From UBA5109 sp038148435 (GTDB lineage: Bacteria; Pseudomonadota; Gammaproteobacteria; Pseudomonadales; Pseudohongiellaceae): a stretch of 20,181 nucleotides of DNA. The notes below the pieces were generated by a model that was not told the origin of the DNA, did no database searches, and worked only from the letters and a program-made list of their open reading frames with translations. The stretch is taken from contig JAYQVM010000022.1 in assembly GCA_038148435.1 (NCBI GenBank), positions 1 through 20,181 of the forward strand, in the 5' to 3' direction. Within the stretch, counting starts at the first letter, position 1; every line of letters begins with the position of its first letter. Below are positions 6,155 through 14,100 of this stretch, in pieces. Both the position numbers and the translations under genes were made by a program.

Positions 6155-7648
6155 TTATTCTTCTTCAAACCAGGGAGCACGTGCTGTCATTATCAGCTCG
6201 CCAGCCCATTCTTCCGTCATGCCTTTGATTTCCATTAATTCATCAATGGAAAGTTCTGCCAGGTCTTCCATGGATTTCACATCCATTTTAGCAAGGCTCA
6301 TAGCCAGACTATTATCCATACCTTTCATATTTAAAAGGTCATCCTTGATACCGGCCTTGCTCAATTCTTCTTCTGTAGCGATGGCCCGAGTCAATAATGC
6401 ATCTTTCGCACGGGCCCGTAATTCATTAGCGATTTCTTCATCAAAATCCTGAATTTGAGAAATTTCCTCCAGCGGCACGTAGGCAATTTCTTCCAATGAA
6501 ACAAAACCTTCCTGTACAAGAATTTCAGCGACATCTTCATCTACATCCAACGCTTCCATGAAGATAGAAACCGTTCCAGCAGATTCTTCCTGTAGTTTTT
6601 CTGCGGCCTGTTCAACACTCATGACATTGATGGCCCAACCAGTTAACTCGCTGCACAAACGAACATTTTGTCCATTGCGACCTATAGCCTGTGCCAGGTT
6701 ATCTTCGACGACAGCAATATCCATAGTGTGCGATTCTTCATCAACTACAATAGACTCTACCTGAGCCGGCGACATGGCATTAATTACCATTTGTGCAGGA
6801 TTTTCATCCCAGAGAATGATGTCTATGCGCTCGTTGGCCAGTTCATTGGAAACCACCTGAACACGGGATCCGCGCATGCCAACACAGGCCCCAACAGGAT
6901 CGATACGGCCATCGTTGGTTTTGACGGAAATTTTGGCGCGTGAACCCGGATCACGGGCTGCTGCTTTAATTTCAATGATTTCTTCTGAAATTTCAGGGAC
7001 TTCAATCTTGAATAGTTCAGTCAGCATTTCAGGGGCAGTGCGGCTCAACAGTAGCTGCGGTCCGCGTAGATCTTCACGAACTTCCAACAACAATGCGCGT
7101 AAGCGATCATTGATACGGAAAGTTTCACGCGGGATAAGATTTTCGCGTGGCAGAAGTCCTTCAGCATTGTTACCGAGATCCACAATAATATTGTCCCGGG
7201 TAACTTTTTTTACCGTACCAGTGACCAGTTCTCCAACTTTATCAGCATAGTCATTAACAACAATTTCACGCTCAGCTTCGCGGACTTTTTGGACAATTAC
7301 TTGCTTGGCAGTCTGCGCTGCAATTCGTCCGAACTCGACATTTTCTACTTTTTCTTTCCATATATCTCCAGGCTGCAGCTTTGGATTTTTTTCGTGCGCT
7401 TCTTCAAGCGTAAATTGTGAACCCAGAATGGCCAATTCATCATCAGAAACGACAGTCCAAACACGATACGTTTCATAGTCGCCGGATTCACGGTCAATTG
7501 TAACTTTACACTCTGCGTCTTCATCGACGTAACGTTTCTTCGTTGCCGTTGCCAGTGCTGCTTCAATAGCAGAAAAAATAACGTCTCTGGAAACACCTTT
7601 TTCATTAGAGACGGCATCAACCACCATTAAAATTTCTTTGTTACCCAT
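6155..7648 (-). CDS. nusA: Transcription termination/antitermination factor NusA
   Basis: NusA binds RNA polymerase and nascent RNA, modulates pausing and hairpin termination, and takes part in antitermination. The 497-residue product has the N-terminal RNAP-binding domain (about 1-130), the S1 domain starting near GELVTGTVKKVTRDNIIVDLG, and KH1 with GACVGMRGSRVQVV. KH2 follows with NLAQAIGRNGQNVRL. Two C-terminal helix-hairpin-helix acidic repeats are present (about 365-415 and 440-492), ending WFEEE; the second repeat is typical of gammaproteobacteria. The ATG at 7648 is 13 bases past the rimP stop and has an AAGGT site. In E. coli NusA represses its own operon through terminators ahead of rimP, and matching terminators are visible here. 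Confidence 0.98.
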   Translation of the reverse strand: MGNKEILMVVDAVSNEKGVSRDVIFSAIEAALATATKKRYVDEDAECKVTIDRESGDYETYRVWTVVSDDELAILGSQFTLEEAHEKNPKLQPGDIWKEKVENVEFGRIAAQTAKQVIVQKVREAEREIVVNDYADKVGELVTGTVKKVTRDNIIVDLGNNAEGLLPRENLIPRETFRINDRLRALLLEVREDLRGPQLLLSRTAPEMLTELFKIEVPEISEEIIEIKAAARDPGSRAKISVKTNDGRIDPVGACVGMRGSRVQVVSNELANERIDIILWDENPAQMVINAMSPAQVESIVVDEESHTMDIAVVEDNLAQAIGRNGQNVRLCSELTGWAINVMSVEQAAEKLQEESAGTVSIFMEALDVDEDVAEILVQEGFVSLEEIAYVPLEEISQIQDFDEEIANELRARAKDALLTRAIATEEELSKAGIKDDLLNMKGMDNSLAMSLAKMDVKSMEDLAELSIDELMEIKGMTEEWAGELIMTARAPWFEEE

Positions 7649-7661
7649 GATATTGCTACCT

Positions 7662-8117
7662 TCACATTTGCGAAACTAAATTGGCTTTTTCTATTAACTC
7701 ATAAGGTAATGTTAATTCTTCATCACCCATAATTAACACGACTTCATCATCTACCACATTTTTAATCTGCCCAGTAAAATTCCGTTTTCCTTCGAAACTT
7801 CTGGCTAAACGAACTTTGACTTGATAACTCGTATATTCCCTGAACTGCTGCAGGTTAAATAAAACTCTTTCCAATCCTGGTGAAGAGACTTCCAGGATAT
7901 ATTCACCACTGATCGGATCTTCCACATCCAACAGGCTGCTTAGCTGCCTGCTCACCTCGGTGCAATCTTCTATATTTACACCGCCCTTTTTGTCCAGATA
8001 GATCCGCAACAAGCTATGCCTGCCCTGGGAAACGTATTCCAGACCCCAAAGCTGGTAACCCATCGTTTCAACGAGAGGCTGTAGCAAGGCTGCCAATTTT
8101 GACTCTTTGTTCGTCAC
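7662..8117 (-). CDS. rimP: Ribosome maturation factor RimP
   Basis: RimP helps 30S assembly, binding early in formation of the head/body junction. The product is 151 residues, close to the 150 of E. coli, with the family blocks VNIEDCTEVSRQLSSLLDVEDPI and YILEVSSPGLERVL, then an Sm-like C-terminal domain ending LIEKANLVSQM. I chose the GTG at 8117 as start: it has AAGGTGA six bases upstream and produces the family-length N-terminus. The frame stays open upstream to an ATG at 8162, but that extension would translate an intrinsic terminator hairpin and encode an unrelated Cys-rich leader. It is the first protein gene after the initiator tRNA, 13 bases before nusA. Confidence 0.95.
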   Translation of the reverse strand: MTNKESKLAALLQPLVETMGYQLWGLEYVSQGRHSLLRIYLDKKGGVNIEDCTEVSRQLSSLLDVEDPISGEYILEVSSPGLERVLFNLQQFREYTSYQVKVRLARSFEGKRNFTGQIKNVVDDEVVLIMGDEELTLPYELIEKANLVSQM

Positions 8118-8136
8118 CAATCTCACCTTGCAACTG

Positions 8137-8163
8137 AAACAAAAAGTGGGCACTAGGCCCACT
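8137..8163 (-). terminator. Intrinsic terminator/attenuator t2 ahead of rimP
   Basis: In the minus-strand RNA AGTGGGC (8163-8157) pairs perfectly with GCCCACT (8151-8145) around a five-base loop and is followed by TTTTTGTTT. This is a textbook intrinsic terminator ending only about 20 bases before the rimP start codon. Expression of rimP-nusA-infB from the tRNA promoter must therefore read through it. Confidence 0.85.
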
Positions 8164-8186
8164 CAAACAAACTATCTGTACCACTA

Positions 8187-8212
8187 ACAAAAAGCCCCTG
8201 ATAGGGGCCTTA
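8187..8212 (-). terminator. Intrinsic terminator t1 after the initiator tRNA
   Basis: GCCCC (8208-8204) pairs with GGGGC (8198-8194) around loop TATCA. The stem can extend by one G:U and two A:U pairs, and five T follow directly (8193-8189). It is the first of two tandem terminators in the tRNA-rimP spacer. Confidence 0.88.
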
Positions 8213-8220
8213 TCAATCGT

Positions 8221-8269
8221 AAGCAGTCTGGAAGAGAATCTAGAACCATTCCGATTCTACCAACTGCTT
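8221..8269 (-). other. Long stem-loop after tRNA-fMet, candidate RNase III processing site
   Basis: Starting three bases after the tRNA CCA end, AAGCAGT (8269-8263) pairs with ACTGCTT (8227-8221). After a bulged G, TGG (8262-8260) pairs with CCA (8231-8229), and past a small internal loop AGAATC (8258-8253) pairs with GATTCT (8240-8235) around a 12-base loop. That is about 16 pairs. In E. coli, RNase III is known to cut the metY-nusA-infB transcript near here to release the tRNA; the equivalence is my inference. Confidence 0.55.
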
Positions 8270-8272
8270 AAA

Positions 8273-8349
<77 letters not shown>

Positions 8350-8410
8350 ACAAATCATCTCTGTTATTATCCCAGAACCTTCTGAGAAACTTAATATCAG
8401 GTGGGCAGTG

Positions 8411-8439
8411 ATTATAAGAATCTGCCTGCTGAGGGTCAA
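8411..8439 (-). promoter_or_regulatory. Strong sigma70 promoter of tRNA-fMet and the rimP-nusA-infB operon
   Basis: On the minus strand TTGACC (8439-8434) is followed by an exact 17-base spacer and a perfect TATAAT (8416-8411). The discriminator CACTGCCC is GC-leaning, as expected for stringently controlled stable-RNA promoters. The predicted start near 8404 gives a tRNA 5' leader of about 55 bases. Confidence 0.88.
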
Positions 8440-8472
8440 GGACAGACTTTGACAAATATGCACTGTCTATCC
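8440..8472 (-). other. Stem-loop between tRNA-Leu and the tRNA-fMet promoter
   Basis: GGATAGAC (8472-8465) pairs with GTCTGTCC (8447-8440), eight pairs with one U:G, around a 17-base loop. It begins about 15 bases after the tRNA-Leu CCA and ends exactly at the edge of the -35 element. There is no U-tract, so it is not a standard terminator; it may shape processing or end formation of the upstream secG-tRNA-Leu transcript. Confidence 0.4.
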
Positions 8473-8487
8473 AATTTATCATCTATT

Positions 8488-8573
8488 TGGTGCCGAAGGC
8501 CGGACTTGAACCGGCACAGCCGTAGGCCACTACCCCCTCAAGATAGCGTGTCTACCAATTCCACCACTTCGGC
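8488..8573 (-). tRNA. tRNA-Leu (anticodon GAG)
   Basis: This 86-base class II tRNA has acceptor GCCGAAG pairing with CTTCGGC, encoded CCA, and the Leu-type D-arm TGGTGGAATTGGTAGACA. The anticodon stem is CTATC/GGTAG around TTGAGGG, giving anticodon GAG for CUC/CUU codons. A long variable arm (around GTGGCCTACGGCTGT) and T-arm GCCGGTTCAAGTCCGGC follow. It lies eight bases after secG, as leuU follows secG in E. coli, and is probably cut from the secG transcript. Confidence 0.97.
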
Positions 8574-8581
8574 AAAAATCA

Positions 8582-8965
8582 TTATTCCGGGGCTAGCGGA
8601 ATATCATTCTCACTATCAACCAGCGGCATATCTTCATCCCGGCCAGTTTGCCTAGCTGCTTCAGTTGTACTTAAATCAGCTTGCAGTTGCTCTGCATTTT
8701 CAATCAGAGTCCCACCTAGCCGATCCGTGTCGGCTGCCTGCCTGGCAATGACAGCGAGACTCAGGCTGGTGATAAAAAATACCGTTGCAAAAATGGTCGT
8801 TGACTTGGTCAGAACATTACCACTGCCGGAAGATCCAAAGAGAGTTTGCGATGCGCCACTACCAAAAGAGGCGCCCATTTCAGCTCCTTTGCCACGCTGC
8901 AAAAGCACCAGCATAGTCAGTGCAATGGCAGCAATAACGTGTACGATAATAATCAAGGATTCCAT
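8582..8965 (-). CDS. secG: Preprotein translocase subunit SecG
   Basis: SecG is the small inner-membrane subunit of the SecYEG channel that aids SecA-driven export. The 127-residue product has two membrane segments (about 2-22 and 55-75) joined by the signature loop LQRGKGAEMGASFGSGASQTLFGSSGSGN (residues 22-50). The C-terminal tail of about 50 residues is polar, acidic and poorly conserved, slightly longer than in E. coli (110 residues total). The ATG at 8965 is chosen because it gives the family start MESLIIIVHV; the frame stays open 12 codons further upstream to a poor start. It is 28 bases after tpiA and just ahead of tRNA-Leu, the usual order. Confidence 0.95.
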   Translation of the reverse strand: MESLIIIVHVIAAIALTMLVLLQRGKGAEMGASFGSGASQTLFGSSGSGNVLTKSTTIFATVFFITSLSLAVIARQAADTDRLGGTLIENAEQLQADLSTTEAARQTGRDEDMPLVDSENDIPLAPE

Positions 8966-8993
8966 AACGTTTCTCGTTTTGTTTAATACAGGC

Positions 8994-9743
8994 CTAGTCA
9001 AATGCCTTGCAAATAGTTATAAATTCTTCCGCGTTGAGTGAGGCACCCCCAACCAGACCACCATCAATATCTTTCTGCCGAAACAGCTCTGCTGCATTGC
9101 TGCCTTTGACACTGCCACCATAAAGTATGCTCAACTTCTTGGAAATGTCACTATCCTGCTCAGCAAGAAAACGACGAATCTCCGCATGTACTTCCTGTGC
9201 TTGCTGAGGACTGGCTGTCAAGCCGCTACCTATCGCCCAGACTGGCTCATAGGCTACAAGTGCATTAGCAAATGCCGCTATTCCTGCCCTATTTACCACG
9301 GCCTTTAACTGAGCCAGAATAACACTGTTCGTTTCACCCCTTTCACGTTGTGCTTTGGTTTCACCCACACAAAGGATAGGGCTTAAGCCCGCCTCCAGCG
9401 CTGCAATAAACTTTTCAGCGACAAAGTCATTAGATTCGGCGAAAAGCTCTCGCCGTTCTGAATGGCCCACAATGACATGCGTACAACAAAACTCAGTCAA
9501 CATGGCAAAGGAAACTTCGCCAGTAAATGCGCCCGAATGCTTCGGGTAGGCATTCTGTGCACCAAGAGCTAAGTTAGTACCAGCCAGTTCTTTTTCAAGC
9601 TGCTCCAGATATATACTTGGAGGACAAATCAGGACTTCGCAGTCAAGTGAGGACACTCCCAGCTTTATAGCTTCAAGAAGTCGGCTATTCTCAGACCTGC
9701 TCCCATGCATCTTCCAGTTTGCAGCTACCAGATTTTTGCGCAT
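8994..9743 (-). CDS. tpiA: Triosephosphate isomerase
   Basis: This cytoplasmic glycolytic enzyme interconverts dihydroxyacetone phosphate and glyceraldehyde 3-phosphate. The 249-residue product has the full active site: Asn9 and Lys11 in AANWKM, His94 in VIVGHSERRE, and Glu166 in AYEPVWAIGSG, which also begins the flexible loop 6. The phosphate-binding YGGSVK (208-213) and GLVGGASL (229-236) are intact. Length is normal. The ATG at 9743 gives the standard MRKNLVAANWKM start, although no clear ribosome binding site precedes it. A 5-bp CCCTC/GAGGG hairpin lies in the 109-base spacer after glmM (9760-9776). In many gammaproteobacteria the glmM-tpiA-secG order is the same. Confidence 0.98.
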   Translation of the reverse strand: MRKNLVAANWKMHGSRSENSRLLEAIKLGVSSLDCEVLICPPSIYLEQLEKELAGTNLALGAQNAYPKHSGAFTGEVSFAMLTEFCCTHVIVGHSERRELFAESNDFVAEKFIAALEAGLSPILCVGETKAQRERGETNSVILAQLKAVVNRAGIAAFANALVAYEPVWAIGSGLTASPQQAQEVHAEIRRFLAEQDSDISKKLSILYGGSVKGSNAAELFRQKDIDGGLVGGASLNAEEFITICKAFD

Positions 9744-9852
9744 AAAACGTCGGCTCTATCCCTCAGCGCTAGAGGGCTAAAAAGGCCGCCAATACTACTT
9801 AAGATGGGTTAAAGATGCAACTGAACCGAGCACTGGACCTAGCAGCATGAGC

Positions 9853-11199
9853 TCAGGAAGTAAGCTCCATGTAAACGACTTCTGAGAGCTCTTTGGCCAA
9901 TCTGCTGACCAGGCCCTCATCCGAACCTTCCACCATGACTCGAACGACTGGCTCTGTCCCGGAGGGCCTTAGAAGGACTCGACCTTCCTTGCCCAGGGTA
10001 GTCTCGACTTCTTTGACCGCTGATTCGATGATTTTGTTTCCGTTAAGAGCACTGGGCTTCTTAAGCCTGACATTGATCATCTTTTGCGGGTATTTCTCCA
10101 TTCCTTTTTTTATGACATTGAGCGATTGGTCCATGACCCGCATAGCAGAAAGTACTTGTAGGGCAGAAATGATACCATCCCCGGTAGTCGTATGATCCAT
10201 ACACAAAATGTGCCCGGAAGATTCGCCGCCTATAGACCATTGCCGGGTACGTAATTCCTCTACGACATAGCGGTCACCAACCGGCGTCCTGCGAAATGGT
10301 ATATCTAGATCCTTGAGGGCCAGCTCAAGCCCAAGATTACTCATGACTGTACCAACAACACCTTGGTTTGAAGGTTTTTTGCCAAGTTTTTTTCGTGCAA
10401 TGATATACAAAATCTCATCACCATCTACAATGGCGCCGGTATGATCAACCATCTGTACCCGATCGCCATCACCATCAAAAGCAATACCTAGATCAGCACC
10501 CTTCTTGAAGACTTCATTAACCAGTTGCTGCAGCTGGGTTGCCCCGCAATCTTGATTGATATTCCTACCATCTGGGTTATTTGCGATAACATCGACCGTT
10601 GCTCCCAGCTCCTTAAACACATTCGGGGCTATCTGATAAGTCGCTCCATTCGCACAGTCCAAAACAATGTGAAATCCATCCAATTTAATACTCTCATCAA
10701 GGGTCCCCTTGCAAAACTCCACATAACGGCCACTGGCATCATTGATACGCGATGCTTTGCCAATCCTATCAGAACTTACTTCCAGTAACTCAACAGTTAG
10801 CGCTTCTTCGATAGCATGCTCAACATCATCATCCAGCTTAGTGCCCTGGTTAGAAAAAAACTTGATACCGTTATCCTCATATTTGTTATGAGAAGCAGTG
10901 ATAACAATACCTGCCTGTGCATGGAGGGTTTTGGTTAGGTAGGCCACGGCGGGTGTTGGCATTGGACCAAGCAATTTGATATCCACCCCGGCTGAGGTCA
11001 AACCCGCTTCTAGAGCGGATTCAAACATATAGCCCGATATTCGTGTATCCTTGCCAATCAATACAGAACTACTGGATTTTCTGGCAAAAATCTTACCGGC
11101 TGCCCAACCTAGTTTCAAAAAAAAGTCAGGCGTAACAGGATACTCACCAACCCTGCCGCGAATACCATCTGTTCCAAAGTATTTCTTTACTTTTAACAC
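9853..11199 (-). CDS. glmM: Phosphoglucosamine mutase GlmM
   Basis: GlmM converts glucosamine-6-phosphate to glucosamine-1-phosphate, the step before UDP-GlcNAc synthesis for peptidoglycan and LPS. The 448-residue product opens with KYFGTDGIRGRVG, has the phosphoserine loop TASHN with catalytic Ser103 and the metal loop DGDGD (242-246). The sugar-binding GGESSGH and the C-terminal phosphate-binding RPSGTEPVVRVMVEG are also present. The start codon is GTG at 11199, preceded by AGGGG eight bases upstream. It is 18 bases after folP, the same pair as in E. coli, and probably co-transcribed with it. No disruption is visible. Confidence 0.98.
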   Translation of the reverse strand: MLKVKKYFGTDGIRGRVGEYPVTPDFFLKLGWAAGKIFARKSSSSVLIGKDTRISGYMFESALEAGLTSAGVDIKLLGPMPTPAVAYLTKTLHAQAGIVITASHNKYEDNGIKFFSNQGTKLDDDVEHAIEEALTVELLEVSSDRIGKASRINDASGRYVEFCKGTLDESIKLDGFHIVLDCANGATYQIAPNVFKELGATVDVIANNPDGRNINQDCGATQLQQLVNEVFKKGADLGIAFDGDGDRVQMVDHTGAIVDGDEILYIIARKKLGKKPSNQGVVGTVMSNLGLELALKDLDIPFRRTPVGDRYVVEELRTRQWSIGGESSGHILCMDHTTTGDGIISALQVLSAMRVMDQSLNVIKKGMEKYPQKMINVRLKKPSALNGNKIIESAVKEVETTLGKEGRVLLRPSGTEPVVRVMVEGSDEGLVSRLAKELSEVVYMELTS

Positions 11200-11217
11200 C
11201 GTGACAACCCCTGCTGC

Positions 11218-12072
11218 TTAGCTGGACTTTAGAATATGAGCCCTGAGGGCCTGAAAAAGTTTCATGGCATCAAGGGTCTCAGCAACATCATGCGTTCTTA
11301 TTATGCTAGCCCCTTGTGTTAAAGCAATCACTGCAGCTGCAATGCCGGCAGCTTTGCGGTCTTTTTCTGACCTGCCAGTCACTGCGCCAAGCATGCTTTT
11401 TCTCGAAAAGCCTACTAGAAAAGGCAATTCTAGCTGCTTGAACTCGGAAAGTCTGTTAAGTAGCTCAAGATTATGGCTCAGATCTTTACCGAAACCGAAA
11501 CCGGGATCAATGATGATTCGCTCCTCGCTGATTCCAGCTTGGCGGCACGCATCAACTCTTGCACGCAAAAAGCCGATAACCTCCTCAAACACATCTTCAT
11601 AAGTTGGTTGCTCCTGCATGGTCCCCGGCTCACCTTGCATATGCATCAGGCATACCGCCACATTACTTTGCGCCAGTACCTGCAAGGCATTGTCATTTTG
11701 TAGAGCTCTGACATCATTGATCAAGCCAGCACCAGCTTCAATGGCTGCCTGCATCAATTTGGAAGAACTTGTATCAACAGATATACATACATCCAGATTT
11801 TTGCGTACTGCCTCAACTACAGGAAGCACCCTGTCAATCTCCTCTTCTACCGACACCACTTGTGCTCCTGGTCTTGTTGACTCCCCGCCCAGATCGAGAA
11901 AACTAGCTCCATCCAGGCACATTTGTTCTGCACGTCGAAGGCATTTACTGATATCAATCCTACCGTCAGCACATAACAGCTCTCCACCATCAGAAAAAGA
12001 GTCAGGTGTAAGATTTAATATCCCCATGATATGAGGATTGGTTAGATCAAGATGTAAACAGGAAAAATTCAT
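11218..12072 (-). CDS. folP: Dihydropteroate synthase
   Basis: FolP condenses 4-aminobenzoate with 6-hydroxymethyl-dihydropterin pyrophosphate to form dihydropteroate in folate synthesis, and is the sulfonamide target. The 284-residue product has IMGILNLTPDSFSDGG (15-30), LGGESTRPGA (61-70), DPGFGFGK (189-196), GFSRKS (221-226) and RTHD (259-262), covering the pterin, pyrophosphate and pABA sites. Length matches the family. The ATG at 12072 gives the expected N-terminus, but I see no good ribosome binding site in the 23 bases between it and a strong terminator. It follows ftsH and precedes glmM, as in E. coli. Its transcription must come by read-through or from a promoter overlapping the end of ftsH. 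Confidence 0.97.
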   Translation of the reverse strand: MNFSCLHLDLTNPHIMGILNLTPDSFSDGGELLCADGRIDISKCLRRAEQMCLDGASFLDLGGESTRPGAQVVSVEEEIDRVLPVVEAVRKNLDVCISVDTSSSKLMQAAIEAGAGLINDVRALQNDNALQVLAQSNVAVCLMHMQGEPGTMQEQPTYEDVFEEVIGFLRARVDACRQAGISEERIIIDPGFGFGKDLSHNLELLNRLSEFKQLELPFLVGFSRKSMLGAVTGRSEKDRKAAGIAAAVIALTQGASIIRTHDVAETLDAMKLFQALRAHILKSS

Positions 12073-12095
12073 GCCATGTATTAGTTTTACAAAAT

Positions 12096-12124
12096 AAAAA
12101 GGAGCTTCGCTTGAGCTCCTTTTT
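12096..12124. terminator. Strong bidirectional intrinsic terminator after ftsH
   Basis: AAAAAGGAGCT (12096-12106) and AGCTCCTTTTT (12114-12124) form a perfect 11-base inverted repeat around a seven-base loop. The minus-strand RNA has GGAGCT/AGCTCC as the core and ends in TTTTT followed by ATTTTG, an excellent terminator for ftsH about 30 bases after its stop codon. It is symmetrical, but no plus-strand gene ends here. Confidence 0.9.
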
Positions 12125-12153
12125 AAGACTTATTGTTACAGAAAGTGTCAGGC

Positions 12154-14100
12154 CTAATGCTCACCCGCCGGGCCGCCAATTGGCTTATCAGATGATTTTT
12201 TCTTGGCACTTCCCTCACTTTCTTCCTTGTCAGATATTGATATTCCAGAATGATAATCATCATCATGCCAGTCTGCGGGACTACGTGGTTTCTTGCGCGC
12301 CATGATGTCGTCAATCTGACCGGAATCCAAGGTTTCATATTCCATCAGAGCATCCTTCATTGCCTCCAGAATATCGCGATTTTCTTCCAGCAGTTTTTTT
12401 GCACTTGCATAACAGGTATCAATAATCGAACGTACCTCTTCATCAATGGCCCGAGTGGTCTCTGGTGAGAGGACTTTACTGGTATGGCCTGCTGCACGAC
12501 CAAGAAAAACTTCTTCCTGCTCATCATCATATTGCAAAGGACCAAGCTTTTCCGATAGACCCCATTTTTTTACCATGTTCTGGGCCATCTGGGTGGCTCG
12601 TTGAATATCATTGGATGCCCCGGTAGTAATACCCTCCTTACCCAATGTCATTTCTTCAGCAATACGACCACCATAAAGAGAGCATATCTGAGAGAGAATA
12701 CTTTGCTTACTATGGGAATAACGATCTTCTTCCGGCAGGAACATGGTTACACCCAGCGCACGTCCACGTGGAATAATGCTGACCTTGTAAACCGGATCAT
12801 GTTCAGGCACCAGTCGGCCAACAATAGCATGGCCGGCTTCATGGTAGGCTGTGTTAATTTTTTCCTTGTTCGACATCACCATGGATTTGCGCTCTGCGCC
12901 CATCATGATTTTGTCCTTAGCTTTTTCAAATTCTTCCATGGTAACTTTCTGTTTTTTTGCACGCGCAGCAAACAGGGCCGCCTCATTCACCAGATTGGCC
13001 AAATCAGCCCCGGAGAACCCCGGCGTAGCACGAGCCAGAACACCTGCATTAACACCGTCCGAAATGGGCACTTTACGCATATGAACTTTCAAAATCTGCT
13101 CACGACCTCGAATGTCCGGCAAACCAACAACCACCTGACGATCAAAGCGTCCTGGCCGCAGCAGGGCTGGATCAAGCACATCAGGGCGGTTAGTTGCAGC
13201 AATAACTATGACGCCATCATTGCCTTCAAAGCCATCCATCTCAACCAACAACTGGTTCAGGGTCTGCTCACGCTCATCGTGCCCACCCCCAAGACCGGCA
13301 CCACGATGACGACCAACAGCATCTATCTCGTCAATAAATATAATACAGGGAGACTGCTTTTTGGCCTGCTCAAACATATCCCTCACACGTGAGGCTCCGA
13401 CACCAACAAACATTTCCACAAAATCGGAACCGGAGATGGAGAAGAAAGGAACTTTAGCCTCACCTGCTATAGCCTTGGCCAGCAGTGTTTTACCTGTACC
13501 CGGCTGGCCCACCATAAGTACTCCACGCGGAATACGACCACCCAGGCGCTGGAATTTATCCGGCTCCTTGAGGAAGTCAACCAGCTCCTTGACATCCTCT
13601 TTTGCCTCATCAACACCTGCAACATCAGCAAAAGTAACTTTTACTTGGTCTTCACTGAGCATTTTGGCTTTGCTCTTGCCAAAGGCCATGGGTCCACCCT
13701 TGCCGCCAACCCCTCCGCCCTGCATCTGACGCATGAAGAAAATGAACACGGCAATGATGATCAGGATCGGGAAAGAAGCGACCAGCAACTGGGTCCAGAT
13801 ACTTTGTTGTTTCGGCTCGGAAATACGAACATCAACATCATTAGCCAGCAGATCATCCAGTAATTTGTTATCACCGAAATAAGGCAGTATGGTCATAAAG
13901 CGGGTGCCGTTATTGCGCAAACCGACAATGTTGAGATTACTGATATTCACCTCGGCAACCTGACCCGATTGCACTTCTTCAATGAAATCCGAGTAAATAA
14001 GCTGCTCAGCAGATGTCGGCTGGCTAAAATTATTAAAAACAGTCAGTAAAACCGCCGCAATAATCATCCAGAGTAATAAATTTTTTGCCATATTATTCAA
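12154..14100 (-). CDS. ftsH: ATP-dependent zinc metalloprotease FtsH
   Basis: FtsH is a hexameric inner-membrane AAA+ protease that degrades misfolded membrane proteins and regulators such as sigma32 and LpxC. The 648-residue product has two membrane segments (about 8-22 and 104-122) flanking a periplasmic domain. It has Walker A GQPGTGKT (198-205), Walker B IIFIDE (253-258), an arginine-finger region with RPGRFDRQ (315-322) and the zinc site HEAGH (420-424). The C-terminal tail is low-complexity and charged. Two starts are possible. TTG at 14100 has AAGGAG at nine-base spacing, whereas ATG at 14091 gives MAKNLLLW as in E. coli but places that site 18 bases away. I favour the TTG. ftsH follows rlmE, the usual order. 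Confidence 0.96.
   Translation of the reverse strand: MNNMAKNLLLWMIIAAVLLTVFNNFSQPTSAEQLIYSDFIEEVQSGQVAEVNISNLNIVGLRNNGTRFMTILPYFGDNKLLDDLLANDVDVRISEPKQQSIWTQLLVASFPILIIIAVFIFFMRQMQGGGVGGKGGPMAFGKSKAKMLSEDQVKVTFADVAGVDEAKEDVKELVDFLKEPDKFQRLGGRIPRGVLMVGQPGTGKTLLAKAIAGEAKVPFFSISGSDFVEMFVGVGASRVRDMFEQAKKQSPCIIFIDEIDAVGRHRGAGLGGGHDEREQTLNQLLVEMDGFEGNDGVIVIAATNRPDVLDPALLRPGRFDRQVVVGLPDIRGREQILKVHMRKVPISDGVNAGVLARATPGFSGADLANLVNEAALFAARAKKQKVTMEEFEKAKDKIMMGAERKSMVMSNKEKINTAYHEAGHAIVGRLVPEHDPVYKVSIIPRGRALGVTMFLPEEDRYSHSKQSILSQICSLYGGRIAEEMTLGKEGITTGASNDIQRATQMAQNMVKKWGLSEKLGPLQYDDEQEEVFLGRAAGHTSKVLSPETTRAIDEEVRSIIDTCYASAKKLLEENRDILEAMKDALMEYETLDSGQIDDIMARKKPRSPADWHDDDYHSGISISDKEESEGSAKKKSSDKPIGGPAGEH

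Noticed and set aside
8118..8162. RimP start at the ATG at 8162
   Set aside because: The extension would translate an intrinsic terminator hairpin, whereas GTG at 8117 has AAGGTGA at good spacing and gives family length.
9792..9820. Possible promoter before tpiA (TTGCAT, 17-base spacer, TAGTAT)
   Set aside because: It matches only three and four of six consensus bases; tpiA is more simply read from glmM.
12601..13392. Long plus-strand open frame (263 codons) inside ftsH
   Set aside because: It is antisense to the strongly conserved AAA+ and protease regions; the His/Asn-rich translation has no family character.
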